Origin: Ascarosepion bandense | Lineage: Eukaryota > Mollusca > Cephalopoda > Sepiida > Sepiidae | Length of the DNA stretch: 64,000 nucleotides | Direction of reading: 5' to 3' | NCBI GenBank assembly: GCA_037127315.1 | Contig: JBBBDQ010000421.1 | Location: 2,621,001 to 2,685,000 of the forward strand | Part shown: positions 8,667-18,589 of the stretch, piece after piece | How positions within the stretch are numbered: the first letter of the stretch is position 1 | Layout of the letters: the number at the start of each line of letters is the position of its first letter | Made by a program: the position numbers and the translations under genes | Notes under the pieces: generated by a model | Database searches by the model: none | The model's input: the letters and a program-made list of their open reading frames with translations, nothing else | Told to the model about the DNA's origin: nothing

Positions 8667-9004
8667 TTTATAACATTCAGGATCAAAACAATGTGGTATT
8701 TGTTTTATTTATACTTTTTTCGTGGGTGTGTGCAAGCGTTTCTAGAGATGTGTTGAATGCGTGCTTATATATGAAATATTTCGGTGTAGAGTAATTAGTA
8801 ACATGTTTTATTTTTTCAGTAGATCATTACAGCTGTGGTGTTAGTTCTGTTAAACAGTTTGTCTCACTTTTTCTTGCATTAACCTTAATCAATTTAATCT
8901 ACGGCATAGACAACGCACAAACTCACACACACACAAACTCACACACATACACACACATATATATACAGATTTCATTAAAAATTACAAACAAGCTATTACG
9001 AAAC

Positions 9005-9105
9005 AAAACATTTGGACAACTTTTATATAATTTATCTCTTAAAAAGAAAACAATCATAATCTCTCATTTTTAATGAAACCTGCAGAAAAGAAATATTGCT
9101 ATATA
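9005..9105 (+). repeat. Dispersed repeat D (end fragment)
   Basis: Shares ACATTTGGACAACTTTTATA and TTAATGAAACCTGCA with copies at 14.3 (inverted), 29.2 and 38.7 kb. Non-coding here. Confidence 0.7.
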
Positions 9106-9243
9106 TATATATATATCTGGATACCAATATTTGAGTAGAAAATCCCTATATTTTTTAAACAATATATTTATTATCATTTACCGTCCTAATTATTCGAAAA
9201 ACTATTAAAGCAAAATACACCATCCAACATGGAGCGTCCTTTA

Positions 9244-9296
<53 letters not shown>
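9244..9296. repeat. (TA)n microsatellite
   Basis: About 24 TA units with one interruption. Confidence 0.95.
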
Positions 9297-9300
<4 letters not shown>

Positions 9301-9309
9301 CATAATAGA

Positions 9310-9835
9310 ATTGAATAGACACCAATATCAATTTTATTTCTAATTTTTTTAATAACTAAGATAAATTAACGTAGATTATTTGATTAAAATTGCAGATAGC
9401 AATACTGGTACATGCCACGAACCAAAGGAGCATCAGACCTTTGATAATGTCAGCGAGGACGTATCGTGGGCCAACTTGAAGTTGGTCTTAGAAAAAGAGA
9501 AATATCTGAAAATTTTTCAATACCCTTTCTACTGTGATCGTACAATTCATTAGAGACGTTGAATTAAAATGGAATCAATAAACTTCCATGGCCAAGTTAG
9601 TCCACGGATATTAACCATATTGAACAACTTTGGGGCATATTAGATTACAAAAAGAACAGGAAGCTATCTTCTAAGCCCGAACCTTTAGGATTATTGCGTG
9701 CAACATGGCAAGAAATCCCCCAAGATGATATTCGTGAACTCATCGCTAACATGCCTAGAAGGCTTCTTGCATTAAAAAAAGGAAATAAAGAGGATGCCAA
9801 CCAAGTATTAGTTATTAAATTTATGACCATTTATA
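9310..9835 (+). pseudogene. Tc1-like transposase pseudogene, internally deleted
   Basis: Transposase of the Tc1/mariner superfamily, a cut-and-paste enzyme acting at TA sites. From ~9413 the frame gives an N-terminal MPRTKGASDL-like start, then a GQLEVGLRKREIS helix-turn-helix-like stretch (~9465-9515). The reading then jumps to the C-terminal end: a WPWQVSPRI relic of the WPAQSPDLNPI block (~9586-9612) and WQEIPQDDIRELIANMPRR (~9706-9762). The segment with the first two catalytic aspartates is gone, and stops and frameshifts are present. A 107-codon ORF (9694-10017) is the preserved tail fused to a GT microsatellite. Confidence 0.75.
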
Positions 9836-9917
9836 ATTATTTCATTTGTATAAAGAGCTTGTTTAATAAAATAAACGGTTTCTATGAGCGTCTATTCAAT
9901 TCTGTCATGTCTGCATA

Positions 9918-9920
<3 letters not shown>

Positions 9921-9960
<40 letters not shown>
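9921..9960. repeat. (GT)n microsatellite
   Basis: About 20 GT units between the Tc1 remnant and a fold-back derivative. Confidence 0.95.
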
Positions 9961-9962
<2 letters not shown>

Positions 9963-10153
9963 CAGCATTCAGTGTGGGTATAGAAGAATCCAAAGGATAG
10001 GTAGGATAACTCTCTAAGAGAGCTCTAAATAAATATGTATATAAATACATATAGACCAATTACAAGAAAATTTAAGGCAGAGACGTTATTTCATGGTAAA
10101 TCGGAAGCTATACTTCCGATCTACCATGAAATAACGTGTCTGCCTTAATTTTT

Positions 10154-10157
<4 letters not shown>
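9960..10157. mobile_element. Fold-back element, deletion derivative
   Basis: Same family as 2035-2463: identical leader CAGTGTGGGTATAGAAGAAT, then arms 10063-10107 and 10112-10156 with a 4-bp loop. The outer ~40 bp of each arm remain and the interior is lost. Confidence 0.85.

Positions 10158-10191
<34 letters not shown>
10158..10191. repeat. (TA)n microsatellite
   Basis: Forms the boundary between the fold-back derivative and an RTE copy. Confidence 0.95.
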
Positions 10192-10194
<3 letters not shown>

Positions 10195-11450
10195 GAATGA
10201 AGCATAGAGAAAATTACAGAAATAATAAATGGAAACTATGACAGTCGGGTAATACCGGACGACATAAGAAGATCAATTTTCATTCATAGCACTTCCTAAT
10301 AAGTCAGATGCAAACGAATACGAACTCCACCGAACAATCAGTTCGATGAATCACACAACAAAACTCATCTTCAGAAACCTGATGAATAAAGCGTGAAGCA
10401 GAATCACGTCAGAGATAAGAGAAGAACAGTGCGGTTTCCTCAAGTACACTGGAACAAGAAACGCGATCTTAGGGTGCTATCAGAAAAGACAATACCTATG
10501 TAACCTCAGTAACCTCGACATATTTGAGAAAATCTTTAGAGTAATCAAGAACCTCTACTGGCAGCAAACCGTCTGCATACGGACAAGAAACGAATTCAGT
10601 AGATATACAAAGATAGAAAGGGGCGTAAAACAAGACTAACTCAACTTGTCAACTTGTATTTTGAGGACCCTAGATGTTATGACAGGATTCGTCATCGGCG
10701 GCTACAATCTGTACAAGATACGCAGACGATACAGTGCTGATAGCGGACACGGAAAGAAGGTAGCTGAAGAAAGTGGAAAGAAAGGACTACAATTAAACTA
10801 CAAGAAAACCGAATGCACGACCATCAGCAAAAAGAGGAGCCCATAATGCCAACTACAGGTGGGACATAGTAAAATGAGGCCGGTACAAAAATTTAAATAC
10901 CTGAGAAGTGTTCTAACAGAAGACAGAAAGTGCAACACGGAGATCCGAAGGCGAATTCTCATGGTGAAGAACGCATTTCAGAAGCTGAGTAGAGTATTAA
11001 GAGACAGGAAAATTCCGCTAAAAACAAGGAAGAGAGTACTGAATTGCTATGTGATGCCTGTTCTTCAATATGACAGTGAATAATGGACAATCTTGAGGCA
11101 ACTGAAATGTGGTTCAACAGAAAGATTCTGCGGATATCATGGATCAATGAAGAGGGTTTGGAAAGGATGGAAACGAAAAGTAAATAAATATGGAGCATCA
11201 GAAAAAGACGGATAAAGTAATTGGAATATGCAATGAGGAAGGAGGGCTTAGAGAATCTGATACAGGTCAGACAGAAGGAAAAAGAGAAAGGGGAAAGCAG
11301 CACGTAACATGCTTGACGGGCCAGAGCAAGTCGATAACAGAGCAGGGCTTTCGTGGTGTAACAGGAGAAAGTGTGCTAAGAACCACCAGCGATAGGAAGA
11401 CGTGGAAGCTCATGAACGAATACGTCCTGAAAGGACATGGCACATAGAAA
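10192..11450 (+). pseudogene. RTE-type LINE reverse transcriptase pseudogene
   Basis: Longest RTE copy here. Read across frames, it shows RT palm sequence: an SRIRSEI-like/EEQCGF stretch (~10390-10440), NLYWQQT (~10545), IERGVKQ (~10615) and the catalytic YADD box (codons 10719-10730, followed by TVLIADT). Then come the RTE C-terminal blocks KFKYLRSVLTEDRKCNTEIR (~10890-10950), RKIPLKTRKRVLNCYVMPVL (~11010-11070), WFNRKILRISW (~11110) and a terminal KGHGT (~11430). Frameshifts and stops break it (for example just after the YADD box and after DSE at 11083), and the endonuclease domain is missing. Family-level knowledge: RTE elements encode an AP endonuclease plus RT. This copy is dead and 5'-truncated. 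Confidence 0.85.
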
Positions 11451-11464
11451 AAGAGGAAGACTAG

Positions 11465-11755
11465 ATTAGCAACTATGTCTTCTCGATTTACCGTTCAAAT
11501 GGCTTGATATAATCTTAAGTTCTATTCTAATAGTTTATTTTTTGACACTTCTAACCTGTGGAACTCTCTCTTCTCATTTCTTGCTTCCCTGTCGCTTACA
11601 ATCTTCAAAAATTTTAAATCCAACGTCAATCGCCATTTTCTTGTCTTCATGAAACATGTTATTTTACTGACCTTTCTTCTGACTAAAATCTCATTCTTTT
11701 TACTCAGTAAATGTTAGCGCCTTAGTTGCATTATCGTCTTGCTTGGGTCAAAATG

Positions 11756-11760
<5 letters not shown>
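11465..11760 (+). mobile_element. CR1-like LINE 3' end
   Basis: Decayed coding (LWNSL-type segment at ~11555-11575, FKSNVNRHFL at ~11612-11645) followed by the family tail with GCCTTAGTTGCA, TCTTGCTTGGG and ATGATTA. It directly abuts the 3' end of the RTE copy. Confidence 0.78.

Positions 11761-11796
<36 letters not shown>
11759..11796. repeat. (TA)n microsatellite
   Basis: Separates the LINE tail from a SINE A' copy. Confidence 0.95.
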
Positions 11797-11798
<2 letters not shown>

Positions 11799-12092
11799 GG
11801 ACTCTCCCGTCGATTTTGACGTATGAGCGTCTACCTCATTTAGACAACAACACAAAGAATTGTTTAAAGTGGTGAAGACTTGTGTAACACCATCCACACT
11901 TTTTGGAACTGCTGATAACAAACAATCGGTGCAGAAGTCTGCCACAGATCGCAAGAACAACAGACCTCAGTTATTTAACCCATAACTGGAGGGAAGGGAC
12001 GGATTAATACCTTTCCCAAGGGTACCAGTGCGTAAGTGAATGCAAAGTATTCGACTGGAATTGGAACTCGGCTCACCGATTTCCCCATCTGT

Positions 12093-12095
<3 letters not shown>
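11797..12095 (-). mobile_element. tRNA-derived SINE, family A' (alternative 3' region)
   Basis: The right half (toward 12095) is a family-A head/body relative (AACCCATAACTGGAGGGAAG, GTGAATGCAAAGTATTCGAC). The left half has a different 3' region (ATAATGGACTCTCCCGTCGA ... CCATCCACACTTTTTGGAAC). The whole unit recurs at 46029-46362. The A-box end is cut off at 12095 by a TA array. Confidence 0.82.

Positions 12096-12132
<37 letters not shown>
12096..12132. repeat. (TA)n microsatellite
   Basis: About 18 TA units between two SINEs. Confidence 0.95.
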
Positions 12133-12133
<1 letters not shown>

Positions 12134-12135
<2 letters not shown>

Positions 12136-12246
12136 TCATCCACATACAAGCCTGTTTCGCTGTATCACAGCTCATCAGTGTGGCTAGACATATCCACTTG
12201 CTTCTGGCCGGGATCGAAACTCGACCAATTTGTGTCAGTCGGAATT
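12134..12246 (-). mobile_element. tRNA-derived SINE, family B with hammerhead tail
   Basis: On the minus strand the partial tRNA head (B-box region GGTCGAGTTTCGATCCCGG) precedes a hammerhead-ribozyme tail (12140-12183). Other copies lie at 47.65, 47.8 and 49.1 kb, with tail-only copies at 7.5, 27.9 and 33.9 kb. Confidence 0.8.
12140..12183 (-). ncRNA. Hammerhead ribozyme motif, SINE B family, copy 2 (intact)
   Basis: Minus strand 12183 to 12140: stem I 5' CCACA, core CUGAUGA (12178-12172), stem II GCUGU-GAU-ACAGC (12171-12159), GAA (12158-12156), stem III ACAGGCUUGU (12155-12146), cleavage base A (12145, triplet GUA), stem I 3' UGUGG (12144-12140). All invariant core bases are present and all three stems pair. 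Stem I differs from other copies by changes on both strands that keep the pairs. Confidence 0.8.
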
Positions 12247-12249
12247 GTA

Positions 12250-12376
12250 ATGGTTGTAATGGCTGTTTCTCAACTTATCATCAGATGAGGAGCAAATATA
12301 GTAGCCCCGAAACGCGAAGATTTTTGTGTAGTGATACTAGGCTTTTATAAACCATTGTAACAACCATTACAATATA
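12250..12376 (+). repeat. Dispersed repeat E carrying a hammerhead-like motif
   Basis: Second copy of the 3199-3310 repeat. It begins GGTTGTAATGG and ends CCATTGTAACAACCATTACA, which gives a short terminal inverted repeat. Confidence 0.75.
12276..12336 (+). ncRNA. Hammerhead-like motif, family E, copy 2
   Basis: Stem I UAUCAU / GUGAUA pairs six of six (12276-12281 with 12331-12336). Core CAGAUGA (12282-12288) has A where U4 is needed. Stem II GGAGC / GCCCC (12289-12308, one mismatch), GAA (12309-12311), stem III ACGCGAAG / UUUUGUGU (12312-12329), cleavage base A (12330). Probably inactive, but stems differ from copy 1 in ways that keep pairing. Confidence 0.5.
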
Positions 12377-12447
12377 AAGCTCTACGTTGTATCGAGCAGT
12401 CTTTATAAAAGTAAATGCATGAACAGTGGGTTTAAAACCTACGTGTT

Positions 12448-12720
12448 CCATGCCTGACGGCTACAACCTCCAGAAATTTAAATGCAAAGTCAATACTCAT
12501 CTACTAACCACTGGACTCGAGCTCTCTCCCCACCCCTGTATAACCCTCCCTTTCTCTCCACCTATGTATCTGTCATCGAACCTACTTTCTCAGCTTTCTA
12601 TTGTTCCTTTCTAACTAGTTTGTACTCCTCACTCTTTTCTAATTAATCTTTTTACATTTATGTAGCCCCCTGCACATCAGTGGCGTTTCCGCCTTGCTCA
12701 AGGTGAGATGATTAAAATAT
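12448..12720 (+). mobile_element. CR1-like LINE 3' end
   Basis: Encodes the last RT residues (PDGYNLQKFKCKVNTHLLTT, 12454-12513), then the 3' UTR with GTAGCCCCCTGCACATCAGT, GCCTTGCT and ATGATTAAAA. Very similar to the minus-strand copy at 18968-19860. Confidence 0.88.
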
Positions 12721-12740
12721 ATATATATATATATATATAT
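12718..12740. repeat. (TA)n microsatellite
   Basis: Grows from the LINE tail. Confidence 0.9.
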
Positions 12741-12876
12741 CGAGAGGCTTTTCAAACAATTTCTGTTCAATTTTTTATTTAGTTTTTATAAATGTTAACT
12801 AAGTTGTTTTATGACAGAATTAAAAATGTTAAACTTTCTATAGTTTTTTGTTTTGCATTCAGTTACTGTCAGCTGT

Positions 12877-13169
12877 TAGTCAGCCAGTTAAGTGCCATAC
12901 GTGCATGCTTGGGCGATCATGTCTCGAAAGAGACATGACTGACTGGGTAGAAGATTATCCCGCAGTAGGTTGCCATTGCTTTCTGCGGTAGACTGGTTAT
13001 CAGCCAAGGCTATAGAACCCAATCTGTCCTGTTATTTAACCCATAACTGGAAGGCCGAGACGGATAAAGGGTATTTGCCCGTAAGTGAATGCAATGAATT
13101 CAACTAGAATTCGGACTCGGCTCTCCGATTTCTCGTTCCGAGCTGATATCCACTGCACCACAACGCACA
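12877..13169 (-). mobile_element. tRNA-derived SINE, family A, near full length
   Basis: In minus-strand sense the head starts TGCGTTGTGGTGCAGTGG (A-box type TGGTGCAGTGG), followed by a B-box relic. The body has TATGGGTTAAATAAC, TTCTATAGCC and GGATAATCTTCT, and the tail ends in CACTTAACTGGCTGAC. Short changes only; otherwise full length. Confidence 0.92.
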
Positions 13170-13940
13170 TGCGGCCGTCACTACAGTCATTAACAAGAAT
13201 TGCGTCTAATCAGTTTATTTATCAACATGTGTTTGGAAAATTCTGGTGTTTTTAGTTATCTGGAATTAAATTTATCTTATTGAAAGTTGACATAATCTGC
13301 AACGGTTAAACTGAATTTTTATGTACATTCTACCCGTATGCATTTCTTTTCTTACATTAAAAAAAAAAAGCAGGTTTAGATAAAATATCTTAATTCCGAG
13401 GCAAGACTTCACGTTTTTAAATCTATGCAGAAGGATAATCAATAGGCATGTAGTAAATATTGTATTCTGTGCGTCGAATTCAACCAGAAATAAACGCAAT
13501 CTTTTCGTTTCATTTGAACGGTCTGGCGAGGGATAGCAGTTAAATAGTGATTTCGATTTTCACTAAATGCCCTTTAATGCTTACCTTATGCCAAATGAAT
13601 CTAATCTTAGTAAATAATAATGTACCCGGCCTAATTGAGTAAAATCATAGAAAGTGTGTGCGAATCTTTCCCATCTTTTACCATTTCGGATCGAAACACT
13701 TAGCGTAATAAGTAATCCGAATCACAAGTCATGTATTGCCTTCTTTAGTGTATTGATTTGTGTTATGTAGGAAAAGTAAATCATTTTCTCTTCATAATAA
13801 TCAGTTTTGCGCTCAAGCACTGTTGCCACATGCTTGCAGGTTTGCCAGCACAGTACAAATAAATAATTATAAATAATTTCGTATTATACGAAAATGTAAA
13901 ACCAATTACATATTTCAATTCTTCATTCAAAAACAAATAA
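13170..13940. other. No recognised feature
   Basis: AT-rich sequence without repeats shared elsewhere in the window. Short ORFs (to 75 codons) show no motif. Confidence 0.4.
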
Positions 13941-14158
13941 TATTAAAGACAAACACACACAAATATTACAACTCTCTTAACAAATTTATTCGAGATATTA
14001 CCAAAAGTTTTGCGTGAGTTAAGAAGCAAAATGATTTTCTCAAGTAAAATAAAAGCTGATTGAATTTGTGGTCCTTCAGTTTCGATGAATTTTTGGAAAC
14101 TAAAAGAATGATTTTCTTCAAGATCCAAATTCTTCAAAAAGCTACGTCAAAACCAAAA

Positions 14159-14261
<103 letters not shown>

Positions 14262-14319
14262 TCAAAAAATTTGACAAACAAGGTGTGATGGTTAAGTTTT
14301 TTATATAATTTTTAAGTAA

Positions 14320-14830
14320 TCTTATGATTTTTTTCTTGTGCGGACATAAATTATATAAAAGTTGTCCAAATGTTTTGTCCATTCCAGCGCTTTCGGCTAT
14401 ACTTTTAGTCATTTTCGAGATTGAATGTTATTTTACGTGTAACAGAAAACAAAATTAATCATCTATTATACAAAATTTAAAACGGATAACTTCATCACCC
14501 AAAGCAAGATCCAAACTGCAACGAACCATTATATTCGAATTCACATGTCTTTGGAAAAACTGCGTTCTTAATTCTAATTTCGTAATTATATCGGTCATAT
14601 AACTACGAAACTGACACGAAGACACACGCTGCATGTCTCTGAAAGGAACTGAATTCGATCTCATTTAAACACACACGGAGACCTACCAAACTCTATTCCC
14701 AACGTACCTGTTAACAACACAAATATCATTGTATCATCCACTTGCAAAAAAGACTTAAAAAATGGAGGATGTATTGAAAAAAAAACCCGTCAAAACTCAA
14801 TAATATCAACTACGAACACGTAAGCAACAT
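14320..14830. repeat. Dispersed repeat D with inverted end
   Basis: 14330-14420 is the reverse complement of the end sequence at 38.66-38.72 kb (GCGCTTTCGGCTATACTTTT). 14660-14830 matches 38.44-38.64 kb in direct sense (TCTCATTTAAACACACA, AACAACACAAATAT). The two parts together suggest an element with inverted ends. A weak protein-like frame (RSHLNTHGDLPNSIP) runs through 14660-14720. Confidence 0.6.
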
Positions 14831-14902
14831 GCTCACCTTGTTCGGTACATATATATTTATTGTAGAGTGTTTTTATTTTTTTAATTTTAACTTATGATAT
14901 TT

Positions 14903-14905
<3 letters not shown>

Positions 14906-14954
<49 letters not shown>
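14906..14954. repeat. (TA)n microsatellite
   Basis: About 24 TA units. Confidence 0.95.
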
Positions 14955-14956
<2 letters not shown>

Positions 14957-15189
14957 TGCACACTGAGGCCAACAGCAAGCGGCGACAGTCTGTTTATGAT
15001 TCGACAGAATTTTAAGAAAACTGTTTCAATGCAGACATCCCTGGGTAGAAAGACCTGAGTGACATTTGTATTGTTGAACTTATAATCCCGCTGGAGTATG
15101 ATAATTGTCCATGTTGAGTTTCAACAGCCCTAATAGCCAATTTCAAATACTGAAGCACAATAATTATGTTTGACATGTTTATTGTACTT

Positions 15190-15515
15190 TCGATTAGAAG
15201 CTACCCTTACAAATACGTTTACTTTCATCTAGTTTTGGTAAAAAATGGCGGAAAAATGTGAGATCAATTGGAAACAGACAAAAGTTGACACATTTTTTCA
15301 TAAAAAGAAAAAACTGAACAAGCCCTGAACAAAATGTTTGAAAATGTTATTTAATGATTATAAACATTAAATTTCTTTCAGAAAATTACTTTTTCTTCCT
15401 CTTTTCAAAAATGTCGATATTTGATAATCTAGAGTTTTCAATGATCTGAACATTTCTTTAACCCTTACCACAAGGTGTGGATAATCGAGATAGTACTCTA
15501 TGTATAGGGTGTGAC
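15190..15515 (+). repeat. Diverged direct repeat G, copy 1
   Basis: Roughly 60% like 17160-17430 with a shared core TTTGAAAATGTTATTTAATG and GGATAATCGA. The pair brackets a mariner pseudogene. Class unknown. Confidence 0.6.
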
Positions 15516-16210
15516 AATAGGTACTATTTTCTCAGTTTTATAGGCTTTTTTGTAGTTATTGTATTTCGCTGCTCCAATGGTTTTGGCCTGTTGTCGCTTT
15601 CAAATGAGGTTAGGCCTGTTTACTATGATATCCATTCAAATGATTAGTTTTCATAGTGTTATGACAATTATTATAGCAGTATCTAAAAAAACTATCAAAA
15701 TTAACCATTTTTGCTTATTCTAACATTGAGATTAGAAAAAATAAATCGATTTTTAGCATGTTATTTCTTATTTTAAGGGGAAAATGTAGTTCATGTATTT
15801 AAAAGAAATTATGTCGTTTATTGAAAAGATATTGTAAATGTTTGAACATATCAAAAGGGTTTTCCAAAGTTTCATACTTGAGATTTTTCATTGATCTCTC
15901 TTATGTGGTTGGGGAGATGTGTTGAGGTTGGCAGCTATCAAATGAAAATATTACTTGAAAATATGTAAAATAAGAGATAGCCAACATAGGGAACATATCA
16001 AGTGTTGAAAATTACTTGTAAAAAATTATTTTTTAAAGTCAAGTGCTGGTTTCGAAATTCACTCCTAGTCACATGACAATAACAATTTACGATAAAAAGT
16101 CAGTGGTCATGCACGCAAAATGTATTGACAACCACCACATATTTTGTAAGGTTAGTTATAAGCATAAAGAAAGAGTATTCCATATTGAATAGAGCACTTC
16201 TAGATAGATA
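15516..16210. other. No recognised feature
   Basis: Unique-looking sequence up to the mariner terminus. Confidence 0.4.
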
Positions 16211-16212
16211 TA

Positions 16213-16960
16213 CAAGGTGCGATGGATAAATTGTCGTCTGAATGACGAAAAATGAAAACAATACTGACATCTTATTTTAACTGATTTATTTACCAAGATT
16301 ACACAAAAATATCTTAAAATACTAAAGAGTACATTAATTAAATAAAATCTCCTTTGGCTTCAACCATGGCCTTCAGGAGACTTCGGAATCTCCTGTATCT
16401 CTTCTGGGCTATTTCCTTGCTTAAGTTGGTGAATGCTGTCACAATCCTTGCCTTCAGTTCGTCTTTTGTGTTACAAGAAGTTGGTCGCTTGTTCAGCGGG
16501 GCTCCACACGTAATAATCAATGGGTTTGCAGTTTGGGGGGTTAGGTGGCCAGATGTAAGAAGTGATGTGGCCACAGAAATTGTTTGAGTCATGACTACAT
16601 TCTTCTGCTTTGTTGCATGGTGCAGAATCCTGTATTCAGACATAGAGTCTTCCAGCAGCCACCCTCTTGACACATGATGTAGACCTTGACAAACAAATTT
16701 TTGAATTCTTTTCTTATCATAACAATCAGTGGGAGTTTTCTGTTTTGTCGTACCATTAAACTCATGCAATTTTTTCCGAATCCTTTTCATTCTCTTCTGG
16801 TTGACACGCAAACTCTCTGAAATATTTCCATTGGAACTTCCGGTGCGAATACCAAGCAGTACAGTCTGCCGTTTCCAAATTTCAAACGAAGTGGACTGTG
16901 TCATCATGCTATCTTTTTACAGACAGTGCCCAACTGACTTTACTATACTATGCAATCGAT
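16213..16960 (-). pseudogene. Mariner-type transposase pseudogene, internally deleted
   Basis: DD-E/D transposase of the Tc1/mariner superfamily. Minus strand from Met at 16907: SFEIWKRQTVLLGIRTG and a helix-turn-helix region (SLRVNQKRMKRIRKKL, residues ~32-47). Then, in shifted frames, WIQDSAPC (second catalytic block; the Asp is kept), a PPNPPNCKPIDYY relic (third block), and in the original frame again the C-terminal NTKDELKARIVTAFTNL and AKGDFI. The first catalytic block is deleted and two frameshifts are needed. The left end is TACAAGGTGCGATGGATAAA at 16211-16230, with TA at the junction. The right terminus was not identified. Confidence 0.8.
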
Positions 16961-17159
16961 AAAAGAAAAAAAACAACAAAAAACGCGCGAAATTATAAAA
17001 TATAAAATGGTAACAATTTACTCATGGCATTCTGTAGTGTGGAGATCAAAATCAACATTGTGTGATGATATTTTACCACTTTAATTAATCAGCCATCAAT
17101 TGGGTGTGGCGCACGAATACACAGCATGAAGCCTTAAAAATACATTATTTTAATCCAAT

Positions 17160-17430
17160 TACGTAAGTTACCGGTTGAAAAACGTGATATCAGCTGGTAA
17201 GAGACAAAATTACATAATTTTTTAATAAAAAAATTAAATGGACAAAACCTTAAACAATGCGTTTGAAAATGTTATTTGATGATATAACAGTTCCAGAAAA
17301 TTATGTTTTCTTTATTCTTTTTTCATAATTTAGCTCTTCAGTTACTCGGAATATTGAATTATCTGAACAGATTTGTTCCAATCGTGTCCGAATTTGTTCG
17401 GATAATCGACGAAGTATTATATTTAGAGCA
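17160..17430 (+). repeat. Diverged direct repeat G, copy 2
   Basis: Partner of 15190-15515. Shared order: a GATATCA/GAGATCAA block, TTTGAAAATGTTATTT, CAGAAAATTA, ATCTGAACA, GGATAATCGA. Confidence 0.6.
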
Positions 17431-17960
17431 ACAAAAGACAAGTTGTGGAGAACCATGATCACCCACTATCTCAAAGAGAATAAAATTGATTTAATATTCT
17501 TTTCTATCGTAACAGCCAAACTTACATAGGTAGATAGACAAATACTAAGGTATTAAAATATAATATATTGCTACTGAGTGCAGTACAGACGTTTATTTTT
17601 TCGGTTTATGAATAGTAATCTCTGTGGGATTGTTGTATATTTATCCAAGGCGTAATCTACGAAGGAGTCAGCTGAAAGTAAATTTTAGGTAATTTTTGCT
17701 TCTTATAGATTACCGTATAAAACATTTTCTTCTGAATGTAACCAATCAATAGCAACAGTAAAGATACAGAAAAAACATAACATTAATATTTTCTACAAAA
17801 ATCAAATGCATACTAACTATAAACAATATGACCCTTCACTTAGAAACATTATTAGGAAATACGCAACTCCAGTTGATGTAAACAAGAAAATTAAATACGT
17901 CTCTCACATTTTGCATAGGACAATCTCAAATAAATTAATCTAAACGCTATTTCTAAATTT
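17431..17960. other. No recognised feature
   Basis: AT-rich; no ORF with a recognisable motif. Confidence 0.4.
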
Positions 17961-17972
17961 TATAGTCTAAAA

Positions 17973-18084
17973 GAGCGATTCACAAACTGGGGGAAATTTC
18001 TCCCTGGGGGAAAATTTGAAGCTACCAAGGGGGAAATAATTACACTACCTCCTGAATAAAAATAAAATCTCAGATGGATATTCT

Positions 18085-18137
<53 letters not shown>

Positions 18138-18580
18138 GAAACAGACAGACAGAGTGAGAGAGAGAAGAGAGAGAGAGAGAGAGTGCGCCTGTTGTAGATG
18201 GGTAGCGCCGTATCTACCAGTTGGTTCACATTCAAACATGAGCTCTGAAGGGAAAACTAACCCTGATATTGATACACTGGTGCACAAGAAGCAGCGTCAC
18301 CCTTCTCACTCATTTAATTCTGAAGTAGAAGAGCAAACAAAAGTCCTTTTATTTCTTACTAACCGCTCTCTATGGCTATGCTATGTTGTTACTAAATGCT
18401 CTCTGTCCACTTTACTCTTTAACTCTAAGTTTATCAGTATATTTGTACATTTGAAAAATAAATTAATAAATAGTCTCAGTGTGTTTTTACTGCTCTTTCT
18501 CTCATACACATGAAGGGGGAAATCTGGATGGTTGAACTGGGTGCATGGGGAAATGACAGAAAAAATTTTGGGAACCACTG
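17973..18580 (+). mobile_element. Non-autonomous hAT element with 8-bp target duplication
   Basis: Flanked by identical 8-mers GTCTAAAA (17965-17972 and 18581-18588), the hAT target-site duplication size. The right end is CAGTGGTTCCCAAAA on the minus strand, a classic hAT terminus, and the left end GAGCGATTCACAAACTGGGG is a diverged partner. The 608-bp interior holds G-run subterminal sequence (GGGGGAAAT at both ends), GT and GA arrays, and a short ORF from Met at 18238 (MSSEGKTNPDIDTL). That ORF may be the start of an ancestral transposase but carries no catalytic part. Confidence 0.75.
18087..18182. repeat. (GT)n and (GA)n microsatellites
   Basis: A GT array (18087-18132) and a GA array (18150-18182), both inside the hAT element. 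Confidence 0.95.
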
Positions 18581-18589
18581 GTCTAAAAG

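Noticed and set aside
14660..14830. Protein-coding fragment RSHLNTHGDLPNSIP in repeat D
   Set aside because: A similar frame appears in the 38.4-kb copy, but it is short and broken and I cannot tie it to a known family. Listed only as part of the repeat.
15516..15600. Possible virus-derived insertion in the repeat-poor stretches
   Set aside because: No capsid, polymerase or protease-like frame was recognised in these stretches or elsewhere. RT sequences present belong to LINE and Penelope-like elements.
16338..16907. Intact host gene from the 189-codon minus-strand ORF
   Set aside because: Start and end match a mariner transposase while the middle is frame-shifted transposase sequence lacking the first catalytic block.
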